A stretch of 53,634 nt of DNA from an uncultured Clostridia bacterium (GTDB lineage Bacteria > Bacillota > Clostridia > Christensenellales > Borkfalkiaceae): contig CANRFW010000002.1 in assembly GCA_947630035.1 (NCBI GenBank), positions 1 to 53,634 on the forward strand, in the 5' to 3' direction. The notes beneath the pieces are model-generated. The model ran no database searches and had not been told where the DNA came from. It was given only the letters and a program-made list of their open reading frames with translations. A program made the translations under genes and the position numbers. Below, piece by piece: positions 22,752 through 31,575 of the stretch; position 1 is the first letter of the stretch; each line of letters starts with the position of its first letter.

Positions 22752-23372
22752 TTAACGGATGAAATTGGTGTGGATCTTCTTCTCCGCCGCGGGGAGGGGT
22801 ACGCCCGCCTCCCTGCCTGCGGCGATGCTCTTCAGAAGCCACGCGGCATTCTTTGCGAGGGTGCGCATGGTCTGCAGGCCCTCCTCGTCCCGCATCACTT
22901 CCTCGGGGGTGTTCCCGTGGACCTGGTTCCAATATTGGGAGGAGACGACGGGCATGCTGTTCATCATGAAGTATTTATTGAGTCTGTCGAAGGAAGCGGA
23001 GGCCCCGCCCCGTCTGCAGCTCACGACGGCGGCGCCGAGCTTGCCCGCCATCTTCCCGCCGCAGAAGTAGAAGAGCCTGTCGCAAAAGGCGCAAATTTGC
23101 CCGCTCGGGCCGGAGTAGTAGACGGGGGAGCCGAGGAAGATCCCGTCGTATTCGCCGATACGGGCGGCGACTTCGTTGACCTTGTCCGAAAAGACGCACG
23201 CCCCCGTCTCCCTGCACTTCCCGCAGGCGATGCACCCCGCCACGGGCTTTGCGCCGAGCCACAAAATTTCCCCCTCCACGCCCTCTTTTTCGAGGGTCTT
23301 TTTGATTTCGGTGAGGGCGGTGTAGGTACAGCCCTTCTCGCGGGGGCTGCCGTTCACAAGTAAAATTTTCAT
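22752..23372 (-). CDS. Iron-sulfur flavoprotein (NADPH-dependent FMN reductase family)
   Basis: A 206-aa flavodoxin-like protein. The FMN phosphate loop is VNGSPREKGCTYTAL, then a C-x2-C-x2-C-x5-C cluster motif in GCIACGKCRETGAC, and GSPVYYSGPSG for FMN binding. Iron-sulfur flavoproteins of this type pass electrons between ferredoxin and other acceptors or reduce oxygen species in anaerobes. It is the last gene of a three-gene minus-strand operon, 23 bp after the EFR1 gene with a GGAGG site. Confidence 0.92.
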   Translation of the reverse strand: MKILLVNGSPREKGCTYTALTEIKKTLEKEGVEGEILWLGAKPVAGCIACGKCRETGACVFSDKVNEVAARIGEYDGIFLGSPVYYSGPSGQICAFCDRLFYFCGGKMAGKLGAAVVSCRRGGASASFDRLNKYFMMNSMPVVSSQYWNQVHGNTPEEVMRDEEGLQTMRTLAKNAAWLLKSIAAGREAGVPLPAAEKKIHTNFIR

Positions 23373-23395
23373 TTGATTCCTCCCTATGGTTACGG

Positions 23396-24265
23396 TTACG
23401 CCCGAGGCGCGCCGCTCTCTTTTTCCGTCTCATGGAAGTAGCGGAGGTACGCCTTGCGGCAATACCGCCCGACCTCCTCGTCCTTTGCCGGCTCTCCTTC
23501 GAGGGGGTACGCCCCGTTGACCCGCCAGCCGTTGAGGAGGGAGATGCGCACCGCGTCCTCGGGGCAGGAGAAGGCGCACGCCATGCAGGCGACGCACTTC
23601 CCGCCGAACACGGGCTTCCCGTTTTTAATCGCGATATTCCCCTGCGGGCAGACCTTGGCGCACTTGCCGCAGCCCACGCAGGACTTTGCCGCCTTGAACG
23701 TCCGCCCCACGATGGGCATTGCCGTATGCTCGATGCGGAGGACAAAGGCGACCATGCGCTTGAAGGGGTTCACCTTCACTTTTTTTTCTTCAAACGCGGA
23801 CATGGTGCCCACTGTTTCGTCCATGCGGAGCTTCGCATCCCGCCACATGCGCACCGCCATGCCGTCCGAATGGCGGAAGATAATGTTGTAGGGCATCACA
23901 TAGTGGAACTCGCCGAGTATGCGGTAGCCCCGCTTTTTGAGAATGCGGCGGGGGGTGATGCCCGAAGCGTCGTTGAGGCCGAGAGGCTCCCCCGCAGTCC
24001 GCACCAGATAGGCGGGTTTCGGGGCTTTTTTGTCACCCATCGGCAGCTTTTTGAGAAATTTGAGTACGGAAGCGGGCGCGTTAAACGCATGCACGGGGTA
24101 GCCCACGACGATGAGATCGTATTCCTCGGGGGAGGGGGCGGTCTCGTCCGCGCGGATCATCGCAAGGTCCGCCTCATGCCCCAAGGCCTTCCAGCGGGCG
24201 ATGATTTCCTCGCACACCCTGCGGGTATTGCCCGTACCCGAAAACACGTAGAAGACGGCTCTCAC
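23396..24265 (-). CDS. EFR1-family ferredoxin-flavodoxin protein
   Basis: A 289-aa protein with an N-terminal flavodoxin-like domain (FSGTGNTRRV, VVGYPVHAFNAP) and a C-terminal pair of 4Fe-4S motifs, CVGCGKCAKVCP and CVACMACAFSCP. This order is typical of EFR1 (Elusimicrobia/Firmicutes) proteins, which are thought to shuttle electrons. The GTG start overlaps the SDR stop (GTGA). The longer ORF in the track extends into the SDR gene and is rejected. Confidence 0.9.
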   Translation of the reverse strand: MRAVFYVFSGTGNTRRVCEEIIARWKALGHEADLAMIRADETAPSPEEYDLIVVGYPVHAFNAPASVLKFLKKLPMGDKKAPKPAYLVRTAGEPLGLNDASGITPRRILKKRGYRILGEFHYVMPYNIIFRHSDGMAVRMWRDAKLRMDETVGTMSAFEEKKVKVNPFKRMVAFVLRIEHTAMPIVGRTFKAAKSCVGCGKCAKVCPQGNIAIKNGKPVFGGKCVACMACAFSCPEDAVRISLLNGWRVNGAYPLEGEPAKDEEVGRYCRKAYLRYFHETEKESGAPRA

Positions 24266-25788
24266 TTTCCGTCCTCCGCGAAGGGCTTGCCGTCCTTCTC
24301 GCCGTAGAGATAGTTCTCGCTCCCGGCGTGGGAATCGTACCACACCTGCGCAACGAAGGGGGAGTACTTCGCGATACGGTCGAACTGCCACGGCGCGGGC
24401 TGGCAGCAGAGGGGGCACCAATGCCCGCCGCGCAGCACCGTGTAGGGGCTTGCCTCGAACTCATGCCCCTCGTGACAGCGCCACAGCGCCTTTTTGTATA
24501 CGTCCTTTTCGGGAGCGGCGATAAACTCCCCGCCGCGGAACTTCGCCGCCGAGCGGTAGTCTTCTTCGTTCCAATCCTCCTGCGGCTTTGTCTCGTCGTA
24601 GCCGTGGTCGAGGAGAACGGCGTTCTCCGTCTTTCTCATATTATCGTAATCGCCGAAGTCGCCCTTTGCGATGAGTTTCACTTTGTCCCACGTCTTGGGG
24701 AGGGACTTTGCCGCCTCCATGGAACCGAACGTCGCGATGACCCGCGGCATGTCCCCGTTTTTCACCCAGCGGTAGGGGGAGTTGCGGTGGTTGCGGAGCC
24801 GCCTGAAGAGGAAGAGATCGATGAGTCCTTTCGGCACGATCTTCCCGAGTTTATAGAGCTTGTGTTGGCTCCCGATCCATTTCCAATATTCGTGTACGTC
24901 GTCCCGCTGATACCCGAAAAGCTCCTCGAGTTCGTCCGCATCCGCAAACCACAGTCCGTGGAAATTGCGGGTTGCCATCCAGTTCGGCTTGAAGAATTTT
25001 TCGGTGGAGCCGCCGATGATGGCGAACCCGTCCTTGAAGGTATCGTACCCCGTCTCGCGGCCCTTGAATCCCGCGCCGATGTTGTAGATCTTCTTCCAGA
25101 ACTGCGGAATTTCCCCCTTTGCCTCCCGCTCCAAAATGCGGCGGATGAGGTAGCCGCTGTCCCGCGAGGAGACCCACTCCAAGGGGGCATTGAGGGCGGT
25201 GTGGAACATGAGGCCGTCCGAAATGTTGTCGTGCATCATGTTGGGGTGGAGCATCGCCGTCTGGCGGAGGACGGTCCAGCAGTCGAGTTCGGCATCGAGA
25301 CAGTACCGTTCGCCGTAGAGCTTGTGCATGGCGTAGGTATCGAAGGGGCTTACGACGAGGGGATCACCCACCCGCCCGAAGGGGTGCTTCTCGTTGCGGT
25401 TGCCGTAGAGGGCGACGGTGGAGATATGGATATACTTGGGTTGGGGATTGCACGCCTTCACCGCGTCGACGAGGGCGGCGGCGCCGAATTTGTTGCACTC
25501 CTCGCTCGCACGGGGGCTTGCGTCCGACGCGGGCGGGATGACCGCCGCCATGTGGACGACGATATCCACTCCTTTAACGAGTTCGCGGCAGGCCTCTCTG
25601 TTTGCGAGCGACCCGCGCACGATCTGAATGCGGTTGCCGTATTTTTTCGCGAGCGATCTCGCGAGTTTGTTGTTCTTCTTTTTGGGGGAGAGCAGCACGC
25701 GGATGAACTCCGCGCAGTCGAGGGTGATGCTCTGTGCGAGAGCCTCCCTGCCCATGTTGCCGCTCACGCCCGTCATGGCGATCTTCAT
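24262..25788 (-). CDS. NAD-dependent epimerase/dehydratase (SDR) with C-terminal zinc module
   Basis: A 508-aa extended short-chain dehydrogenase/reductase. The Rossmann motif is TGVSGNMG (residues 6-13) and the catalytic YxxxK is YAMHK, with STVAL upstream. After the SDR core (about 330 aa) comes a 170-aa extension that ends in a treble-clef-like WRCHEGHEF...GGHWCPLC module, unusual for the family. The substrate is unknown. First gene of an operon with EFR1 and the Fe-S flavoprotein, so reducing equivalents may pass among them (inference). Confidence 0.87.
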   Translation of the reverse strand: MKIAMTGVSGNMGREALAQSITLDCAEFIRVLLSPKKKNNKLARSLAKKYGNRIQIVRGSLANREACRELVKGVDIVVHMAAVIPPASDASPRASEECNKFGAAALVDAVKACNPQPKYIHISTVALYGNRNEKHPFGRVGDPLVVSPFDTYAMHKLYGERYCLDAELDCWTVLRQTAMLHPNMMHDNISDGLMFHTALNAPLEWVSSRDSGYLIRRILEREAKGEIPQFWKKIYNIGAGFKGRETGYDTFKDGFAIIGGSTEKFFKPNWMATRNFHGLWFADADELEELFGYQRDDVHEYWKWIGSQHKLYKLGKIVPKGLIDLFLFRRLRNHRNSPYRWVKNGDMPRVIATFGSMEAAKSLPKTWDKVKLIAKGDFGDYDNMRKTENAVLLDHGYDETKPQEDWNEEDYRSAAKFRGGEFIAAPEKDVYKKALWRCHEGHEFEASPYTVLRGGHWCPLCCQPAPWQFDRIAKYSPFVAQVWYDSHAGSENYLYGEKDGKPFAEDGK

Positions 25789-25836
25789 CTGAATTTCTCC
25801 GAAAGGGTTTCGCGCGCATACGCACGCATTATTTTC

Positions 25837-25865
25837 ATTATAACGAACAAAGCGGGGCTTGTCAA
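25837..25865 (-). promoter_or_regulatory. Promoter of the SDR-EFR1-flavoprotein operon
   Basis: On the minus strand TTGACA and TATAAT with 17-bp spacing, both boxes consensus. Confidence 0.85.
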
Positions 25866-25976
25866 CCGTGTAATGCTTTTCTATGACAAAAAAATGAGGA
25901 AATTCCTTGTTATGCTCCCTTTGCTTCCCTTCATAAATACGTCACCCCTCGACTGCGCTCGGGGTGACGTATGTGC

Positions 25977-26039
25977 GCCCGCGACGTATGTGTACACGCC
26001 CGCGACGTATGTGTACATGCCCGCGACGTATGTGTACAT
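25977..26039. repeat. 21-bp tandem array, three copies
   Basis: GCCCGCGACGTATGTGTACAT/C is repeated three times without spacers, directly after a short family A palindrome. Confidence 0.85.
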
Positions 26040-26158
26040 GCCCCGATCATATAAGCACGTCACACCGTATATAAGCACGTCACCCCGAGCGCAGTCGAGG
26101 GGTGACGTACAAAAGCGGGCGGGGCAGGATGACGCGTTTGCGCGCCGTTCACCCCTCT

Positions 26159-26243
26159 CCTCATACCGACGCCGCACCGCGGCGGAGCGTATCTTTCATG
26201 GGAAGATTCACTCACTCCGCCTACGGCTCCGTTCGGAATGAGG
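26159..26243. repeat. Family C palindromic repeat
   Basis: CCTCATACCGACGCCGC...GGAGCGTATC, a central TTTCATGGGAAGATTC, then CGGCTCCGTTCGGAATGAGG. Confidence 0.8.
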
Positions 26244-26358
26244 GACAACCAACCCGCCCACCCCCGTCCCTTGCGGGACACCCCCTCCCGAGGAGGGGGC
26301 AGGGGGAGAGCGTTTTCCCCGTCCGCCCGTGTACGTCATGTCGCCGTGCCCGTAGAAC

Positions 26359-26487
26359 ACGTCATTCCGACGCCGCGCCTTTTGCGGCGGAGGAATCTCA
26401 CCGCTTTTCAAAAAAGAGTTTCCTCACGCGTCAGTGGCGCCCGCCCGCAATTTGCGGGCGGGCGCCACTGACGGTTCGGAATGACGT
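26359..26487. repeat. Family B palindromic repeat, most complete copy
   Basis: Outer ends ACGTCATTCCG/CGGAATGACGT. The inner stem CGTCAGTGGCGCCCGCCCGC-AATTT-complement is 20 bp and perfect. Confidence 0.85.
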
Positions 26488-26541
26488 ACAAAAGAGCCGC
26501 GGCGGGTTAATACGTCATGTCGCCCCGCCCGCGCACCCAAT

Positions 26542-26628
26542 ACGTCACCCCGTTCCGCCCGCAGCTATGAATGCTATCGAAGGGCGGCACGAGCCGTAAG
26601 GCGAAGTAGCGCAGTCGAGGGGTGACGC
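26542..26628. repeat. Family A palindromic repeat, long form
   Basis: ACGTCACCCC ... CCCGCAGCTATGA, CGAAGGGCGGCACGAGCC, GGCGAAGTAGCGCAGTCGA ... GGGGTGAC, in the opposite orientation to the copy at 2909. Confidence 0.8.
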
Positions 26629-26771
26629 GGTCGTTTTCCGCTCCCGCATTACGGCATGCCGCCCGCTTGAAAAAGCGTATAACCGCCCCCGTAAATATTC
26701 ATTTATTCCGAATTTTCCCGCGGAAAGGTATAGTATGATAAAATTTTCACAAGATTCATACGGCGTATTGC

Positions 26772-26800
26772 TTGTTTTTTTCGCGCGGATATGGTAAACT
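26772..26800 (+). promoter_or_regulatory. Probable promoter of the thioredoxin lipoprotein
   Basis: TTGTTT and TAAACT with 17-bp spacing, about 80 bp before the start codon. Both boxes are only partial matches. Confidence 0.45.
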
Positions 26801-26880
26801 TGGTTTGATAGCGTTAAAAATGCGGGAATGCGCGCCCGTGCGCGTAAACAAAAATTACCCCTCCCGCACGGAGGTAGGGC

Positions 26881-29800
26881 ATGAAAAAGAAAATATGGCT
26901 GGCTCTTGCTTGCGTCGCCGCCGCCGTCACGGCGGTCTGCGGGCTTGCCGCCTGCAAAAAACCCAAGGGGGCGGAATACACCGTGAATGCCGTCAACGTG
27001 GGGGGGCTGCACGTCCCCAACGTCGCGGTCGAGGTGTACACAAAGGGCACGGAAGAGACGGGCAACCCCCGCTTTTCGGGCACGACGGATATCCGCGGCG
27101 CCTATGTGTTCAATATCGGAAAGACGGAGACGCCCTCCGATTTCACCGTAAAAGTCAGCTGCCCCGCGGGGTACACCGAGGTAAACGGGGGGCCGTATAC
27201 CATCACGGGGGCGACCCGCTCGCTCGACATCTCCCTCTCCTCCGCCCTCATCACGGGGGAGGACGTGCCCGCAAACAAGCAATATCAGCTCGGCGATATC
27301 GTCTATGACTTCGCCCTCTCCGACCCCGAGGGGGTGGAGTACACCGTATCGGGCATGCTTCAAAGTTACGGCATGCTCATGATCAATTTCTGGGATCTCA
27401 ATTGCGCCCCGTGCCTTGCCGAGATGCCCGATCTTCAGGAGTCTTACACCGCCCACGGCGAGGGCGGGCTTCTCTGCATCGACGCGAATATCATCGGCGG
27501 ACCCGATACCAATGCGGGCATTCTCGAGTTTAAGACGGACGGCGGCTATACGATGCCCCTCGTTCTCGACAGCGGCACGGCGACCAGAATCACCTATTCT
27601 TTCAACGTCACGCAGGCGCCCATCACCGTCGTCATCGACCGCTACGGCTGCCTCGTCTACCGCCATGTCGGCAGTACCGACCGCAGCACCTTCGATCGTC
27701 TCTTCGAAAAATACGGCGACCCGAACTACAGGCAGGACAGCTACCTTTTGGGCGGCGGCGGTGAGGGACAGGAAGAGCTTGAATACACCGCGCCCCCCGC
27801 AAATATCCAAAGGCCCTCCTCCGCCCAGCTCGCGGCGGCGGCAAACGGGGCAGGGTTCAACGGAACGTATACCTTCGATATCACGATGGAGGGCGTCGGC
27901 GACGCCGACCTCAGCTGGCCTTGGCATATCGGTTCGGACGGGGACGGCTCCTATATCTATCCCGCCAACACGGGCACCGATCTCTCCTTCGCGACGGTCA
28001 CCGTCGATTTCGAGGTGGAGCAGGGGGTGCGGAACGATCCCGATGCGAAGTACATTCTCGCCTTCGACTATCTCATCTCCTCGGAGGACTACGACTATTT
28101 CTACGTCGCCGTGGACAATGCCCTCATGTACCAATTCTCGGGCACGGCGAACACGGGCTGGCAGACCTGCTATCCCCTCGTCGCCGAATATGCGGGCACC
28201 CACAGGCTCATGCTCCTCTATGTGAAGGACCAGCAGTCCTCGGCCGGGGATGACATGGCAAAGGTAAAGAATATCCGCCTCATCTCGGAGGACGAGATCG
28301 ATATTCCCTCTCTCGACCTCGCCCGCCCCGCTTCCTACAAGTGGAACGGGCAGAACTACGACGGTTATGTGGATTATGAGATAGACGAGCAGGGCTTTTA
28401 TCACTATGACGACGGCAAGGAAGGGGTAAGCGGCTCCTATATCTTCGCCGACCTCATGGGCATCACCAACTTCAATACGCGGGTCGACAACGAGAACTCC
28501 ATCTCCAACTACTCGGTCCTCGGCTACTTCGATTTCAACACCGTCTCCTCCGATAGCGACGATTGGGATCCCGATCTCGACAAGACCGCCCGCATCTCCG
28601 AGTGGCTCGTCGGCGCCAACAATTCCCGCCTCTACGGGCTGACCGTCGTCGACGAAGAACTCAAAGGGCTCCTCACCGATTTCTATGAGAAGGTCATCGG
28701 CGGGGCGGACAAAAAGAAGAGCTGGCTCGAGTTCTGCGTGTGGTTCGCCCACTTCGGCACCGATGAAAAGGACGACGGCATCAACACCGAGGACGAGAAC
28801 CCCGTCCGCGGCCTCACCGACAGGATGGCGATCCCCGTCGTCGGATATTACACCGCGGAAGACGATATCTATGTGCGCGACGGCGCGGGCAACACCGTGC
28901 CCGACCTTGTCCACTACACCAAGCCCGGCGAGGAGCCCTACACGGGCAACCCGACCATTAAAGACGAGTACCGCAACGACGTCTATATCGACCGCATCCT
29001 CATGCCCCGCGGCATGCGCTTCTCCTTCACGCCCACGGTATCGGGCGCCTACAGGATCCATACGCAGAGCCAAGAGCTGTACGACACGATGGGCTGGCTC
29101 CGTCTCGGGGACGGCACCCTCCTCACCGAAACGGATGCGGCGCGCGAGGCGCTCCCGCCCGAGGGAGGGGACTACAATCTCATCCTCACCTACTATATGA
29201 AGGCGGACACCTCCTACTACATTGCCCTCGGCCCCGCGGATATCGTCAATTACGGCGTGCCCTTTACCTTCACGGTGGAGTACCTCGGGGAGCGCTACTA
29301 CTCTTGGCAGAACGCCGCGGCGGAGGGCGAGTATGCCACCGTTGCGGACGAGGGAGACCTCACTACGGGCGAGGTGATCAACGTCATGTACGTCTTCCCC
29401 GTATACGATGAGGAGACCAAGACATGGTACGACGCTCTCCGCGACGAACAGGGCAACCCCATACTCGACAGCTACGGCAGGTCGCAGGCAGATAGGGACG
29501 ACCCGCTCTATGTCGACTTCGTGAACGGCACCCCCTTCGCGCCCGATCAGTCCATCGAAGAGGCGCTTGCAATGGGGGAGGAGACGGCAGCCTACGAAAG
29601 AGTGAGGAAGATCATCAACTGGGCGCTCGCGAGAAAAATAGACTTTGCAAGCACGGCGGAGACCCCCCTTGCGACGATCAACGACGGCAAGCCGCTTTCG
29701 GATAGCGACTACCTGAACCTTGCCGACCAGATTGCGAACGGCACCTACGGCTACGGCGAATCGGTGTATATCGAGGGGGCGGACCTCGTTGCGTTCAGAA

Positions 29801-30132
29801 ATTGCACCACGGTGGGGGACGTTGTGAAATTCCTCCGCGAGCGGTACCTCTGCGCCTTTGACTTTACTCATTGCGATTGGGTGGACAGGGAACACCGCCA
29901 AGACTACACCGCAAAGATCGAGGAATACCTTGCAACGGCGAAGGCGAATGAGGGCACGACGGACGGCGGCAAACACGGCGAAGACGCGGGTTGCGTGGTC
30001 CTCAACAACGAGCTGAAAGAGATCCTCTCGATCTACGCGCAGCGCTATGGCTGGAGGGGCCTCGATACCGATTGGATCCGCCTTGTAAGGCACTTCGAGT
30101 ACATGGGTCCCACGGATCCCGCGAAGGGATAA
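26881..30132 (+). CDS. Large surface lipoprotein with thioredoxin (TlpA-like) domain
   Basis: A 1083-aa lipoprotein: signal peptide with lipobox GLAAC (C25); a carboxypeptidase-regulatory-like beta domain (about residues 30-120); a TlpA/AhpC-TSA thioredoxin domain with NFWDLNCAPCLAEMP (C175, C178) to about 285; a beta-sandwich that resembles MAM/carbohydrate-binding modules (about 315-480); and then alternating helical DEELKGLL-type segments and a PPC-like beta domain. The CxxC should exchange disulfides outside the cell. The fusion of a redox domain with adhesion-like modules is unusual. Related pieces lie in the next two genes. Confidence 0.88.
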   Translation: MKKKIWLALACVAAAVTAVCGLAACKKPKGAEYTVNAVNVGGLHVPNVAVEVYTKGTEETGNPRFSGTTDIRGAYVFNIGKTETPSDFTVKVSCPAGYTEVNGGPYTITGATRSLDISLSSALITGEDVPANKQYQLGDIVYDFALSDPEGVEYTVSGMLQSYGMLMINFWDLNCAPCLAEMPDLQESYTAHGEGGLLCIDANIIGGPDTNAGILEFKTDGGYTMPLVLDSGTATRITYSFNVTQAPITVVIDRYGCLVYRHVGSTDRSTFDRLFEKYGDPNYRQDSYLLGGGGEGQEELEYTAPPANIQRPSSAQLAAAANGAGFNGTYTFDITMEGVGDADLSWPWHIGSDGDGSYIYPANTGTDLSFATVTVDFEVEQGVRNDPDAKYILAFDYLISSEDYDYFYVAVDNALMYQFSGTANTGWQTCYPLVAEYAGTHRLMLLYVKDQQSSAGDDMAKVKNIRLISEDEIDIPSLDLARPASYKWNGQNYDGYVDYEIDEQGFYHYDDGKEGVSGSYIFADLMGITNFNTRVDNENSISNYSVLGYFDFNTVSSDSDDWDPDLDKTARISEWLVGANNSRLYGLTVVDEELKGLLTDFYEKVIGGADKKKSWLEFCVWFAHFGTDEKDDGINTEDENPVRGLTDRMAIPVVGYYTAEDDIYVRDGAGNTVPDLVHYTKPGEEPYTGNPTIKDEYRNDVYIDRILMPRGMRFSFTPTVSGAYRIHTQSQELYDTMGWLRLGDGTLLTETDAAREALPPEGGDYNLILTYYMKADTSYYIALGPADIVNYGVPFTFTVEYLGERYYSWQNAAAEGEYATVADEGDLTTGEVINVMYVFPVYDEETKTWYDALRDEQGNPILDSYGRSQADRDDPLYVDFVNGTPFAPDQSIEEALAMGEETAAYERVRKIINWALARKIDFASTAETPLATINDGKPLSDSDYLNLADQIANGTYGYGESVYIEGADLVAFRNCTTVGDVVKFLRERYLCAFDFTHCDWVDREHRQDYTAKIEEYLATAKANEGTTDGGKHGEDAGCVVLNNELKEILSIYAQRYGWRGLDTDWIRLVRHFEYMGPTDPAKG

Positions 30133-30236
30133 TTCCCCGAAAATGCCCAATGGGGTGCGAAAAACCGCAAGAAAAGCAAGATACCGAACGGTACGCACCA
30201 CGCACAAAGCGGCAATGCCGCATGCACACAAATCTT

Positions 30237-30263
30237 ACAGCCCCGCCTCCGCGGGGCTGTTTC
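30237..30263 (+). terminator. Terminator after the thioredoxin lipoprotein
   Basis: ACAGCCCCGC-CTCC-GCGGGGCTGT followed by TTTCG. The T-run is short, so efficiency is uncertain. Confidence 0.6.
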
Positions 30264-30307
30264 GCGCCCGCCGCGTCCCGCGCGGCGCGCTACCCCGCCC
30301 CGCCCAA

Positions 30308-30373
30308 TACGTCACCCCGCCCCGCCTAACACGTCGCCCCGTCCCGCCTAACACGTCGCCCCGTCCCGCCCAA
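30308..30373. repeat. 22-bp tandem array, three copies
   Basis: TACGTCACCCCGCCCCGCCTAA and two copies of CACGTCGCCCCGTCCCGCC(T/C)AA stand head to tail, then run into a short family A palindrome whose left arm is the same CGTCACCCC. The array looks like repeated copying of one arm of the palindrome. Confidence 0.8.
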
Positions 30374-30416
30374 CGCGTCACCCCGAGCGCAGTCGAGGGG
30401 TGACGGTATGAACAAT

Positions 30417-30499
30417 GTCATGTCTCGACGATGCTACTTCGCCTTACGGCTCGTGCCGCCCTTCGATAGCATTCATAACTGCGGGCGGGGCGACATGAC
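30417..30499. repeat. Family A palindromic repeat, long form
   Basis: GTCATGTC...GACATGAC outer arms around the same middle as the GTCACCCC copies, so outer arms are exchanged between elements as matched pairs. Confidence 0.8.
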
Positions 30500-30585
30500 G
30501 TATACAAGCGGTCGTGCGTGCCCCGATTACCGCGTCATCCTGCCCCGCCCGCGTATACACGGTATGCCCTGCGTTGGGTTACCGC

Positions 30586-30749
30586 GTCATCCTGAGCCGA
30601 TACAGAATGAATAAAACGCCCAAGCCCATCGTGCGAAGGATCCCGAAGTACGAAGTCCGCAATACATACTCGTCGCTTATATCCTCGGGATTCTTCACCC
30701 CCAACGAGTATTCCGCATAACGAAGTAGTACGCGGGGGTTCAGAATGAC
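30586..30749. repeat. Family E repeat, about 165 bp
   Basis: Runs from GTCATCCTGAGCCGATA through CGAAGGATCCCGAAGTACGA, TACTCGTCGCTTATATCCTCGGGATTCTTCACCCC to GGGGGTTCAGAATGAC. A second copy in the opposite orientation is at 38152-38316. The outer arms are only imperfectly complementary (GTCATCCTGA / TCAGAATGAC). Confidence 0.8.
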
Positions 30750-30823
30750 GCGTGAAACGGGCGGTAGTCTCAAAACAATGGGCGGGGTTCAGAATGACGC
30801 GCGAAACGGGCGTTGGCGCACAT

Positions 30824-30913
30824 ACGTCACCCCACCCCGTCCCGCCCGCAGCTATGATTGTTGTCGAAGGGCGGCACGAGCCGTAAGGCGAAGTAGCGTA
30901 GTCGAGGGGTGAC
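30824..30913. repeat. Family A palindromic repeat, long form
   Basis: ACGTCACCCC ... CCCGCAGCTATGATTGTTGTCGAAGGGCGG ... GTAGTCGA-GGGGTGAC. A short GTCATGTC/GACATGAC copy follows 11 bp later. Confidence 0.8.
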
Positions 30914-31113
30914 ATGTAAAACCGCGTCATGTCTCGACTGCGCTCGACATGACGTATACGAGCGACATGACGTACACATGCGGGGTGCCGCCGCTTTCGC
31001 CCGTCATCCCGCCCAATACGCCACCGCGGCCCTCGAATATGCGCATTTATGCGCCGCATTTGTGAATATTTGCGGAAAAATTCGGTTTTTTTCAAATCGG
31101 GCTTGGAATATGG

Positions 31114-31142
31114 TTGCCAAAATTTCCCGCCCGTGCTACAAT
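31114..31142 (+). promoter_or_regulatory. Promoter of the small lipoprotein pair
   Basis: TTGCCA and TACAAT with 17-bp spacing, 25 bp before the ATG. Confidence 0.7.
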
Positions 31143-31167
31143 GAAAGCATCAACGGAGGTGATCCCC

Positions 31168-31566
31168 ATGAAAAAGTTCTTTCGAAAAATCGTTCTCGTC
31201 TGCGCGCTTCTCACCCTCGCGCTCGCGTCCCTGTCCCTCTATGCCTGCGAGTCGGACGGCTACACCGTGTATGTAAAGGATGCGGAGGGCAACGCCTATA
31301 CCGAGGTCACGGTGCAGGTCTGCGCGACGGGCAACAGCAGCTTTTGCGATCAAAATTTCCGCACGGTAGATAAGAACGGCAAGGTCGTCGTTCCCGCCCT
31401 TCACACCACCGATCCCGTCACGGGCAACCCCACCGATGAAGTGGTTGAGGAGGTGGTGGTCCACCTGTATACGCCGGACGGCATGGCCCTGCCCGGCAAT
31501 ATCACCTATGAAGAAGTGACCGTAAAACTCGGCAAGAGCGTGACGGTCGTCGTAACGGTTGCATAA
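31168..31566 (+). CDS. Small lipoprotein with carboxypeptidase-regulatory-like domain
   Basis: A 132-aa lipoprotein: signal peptide with lipobox SLYAC, then one beta-sandwich domain (YTVYVKDAEGNAYTEVTVQV ... DKNGKVVVPAL) that resembles the N-terminal domain of the 1083-aa lipoprotein upstream. The ATG is preceded by GGAGGTGATCCCC, the same perfect site as the ferredoxin gene. The longer ORF in the track begins at the -35 box and is rejected. It is followed 9 bp later by another lipoprotein gene. Function unknown; a structural or docking role at the surface is an inference. Confidence 0.8.
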   Translation: MKKFFRKIVLVCALLTLALASLSLYACESDGYTVYVKDAEGNAYTEVTVQVCATGNSSFCDQNFRTVDKNGKVVVPALHTTDPVTGNPTDEVVEEVVVHLYTPDGMALPGNITYEEVTVKLGKSVTVVVTVA

Positions 31567-31575
31567 GGAGGCGCC

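Larger units (their letters stand above)
25866..26771. repeat. Repeat-filled spacer (families A, B, C, D)
   Basis: No gene is supported between the divergent SDR operon and the thioredoxin lipoprotein. In order: short A (25939-25970), 21-bp tandem array (25977-26039), short A (26077-26108), C (26159-26243), D (26262-26330), B (26359-26487) and long A (26542-26628). The last 130 bp are AT-richer and hold the promoter of the next gene. Confidence 0.85.
30133..31113. repeat. Repeat-filled spacer (families A and E, 22-bp array)
   Basis: No gene is supported. In order: a terminator-like hairpin (30237-30263), a 22-bp tandem array (30308-30373), short A (30375-30405), long A (30417-30499), E (30586-30749), long A (30824-30913) and short A (30924-30955). 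The last 120 bp are AT-richer and lead to the next promoter. Confidence 0.85.

Noticed and set aside
24328-26241. 637-aa plus-strand ORF
   Set aside because: Antisense to the SDR gene and then reads through repeats (PATYVYTPATYVYMPATYVYM comes from the 21-bp array).
26545-30231. 1228-aa minus-strand ORF
   Set aside because: It is antisense to the 1083-aa lipoprotein, which has a signal peptide, lipobox and domains. The ORF product is Val/Arg/Asp-rich without domains, as expected for the shadow frame of a GC-rich gene.
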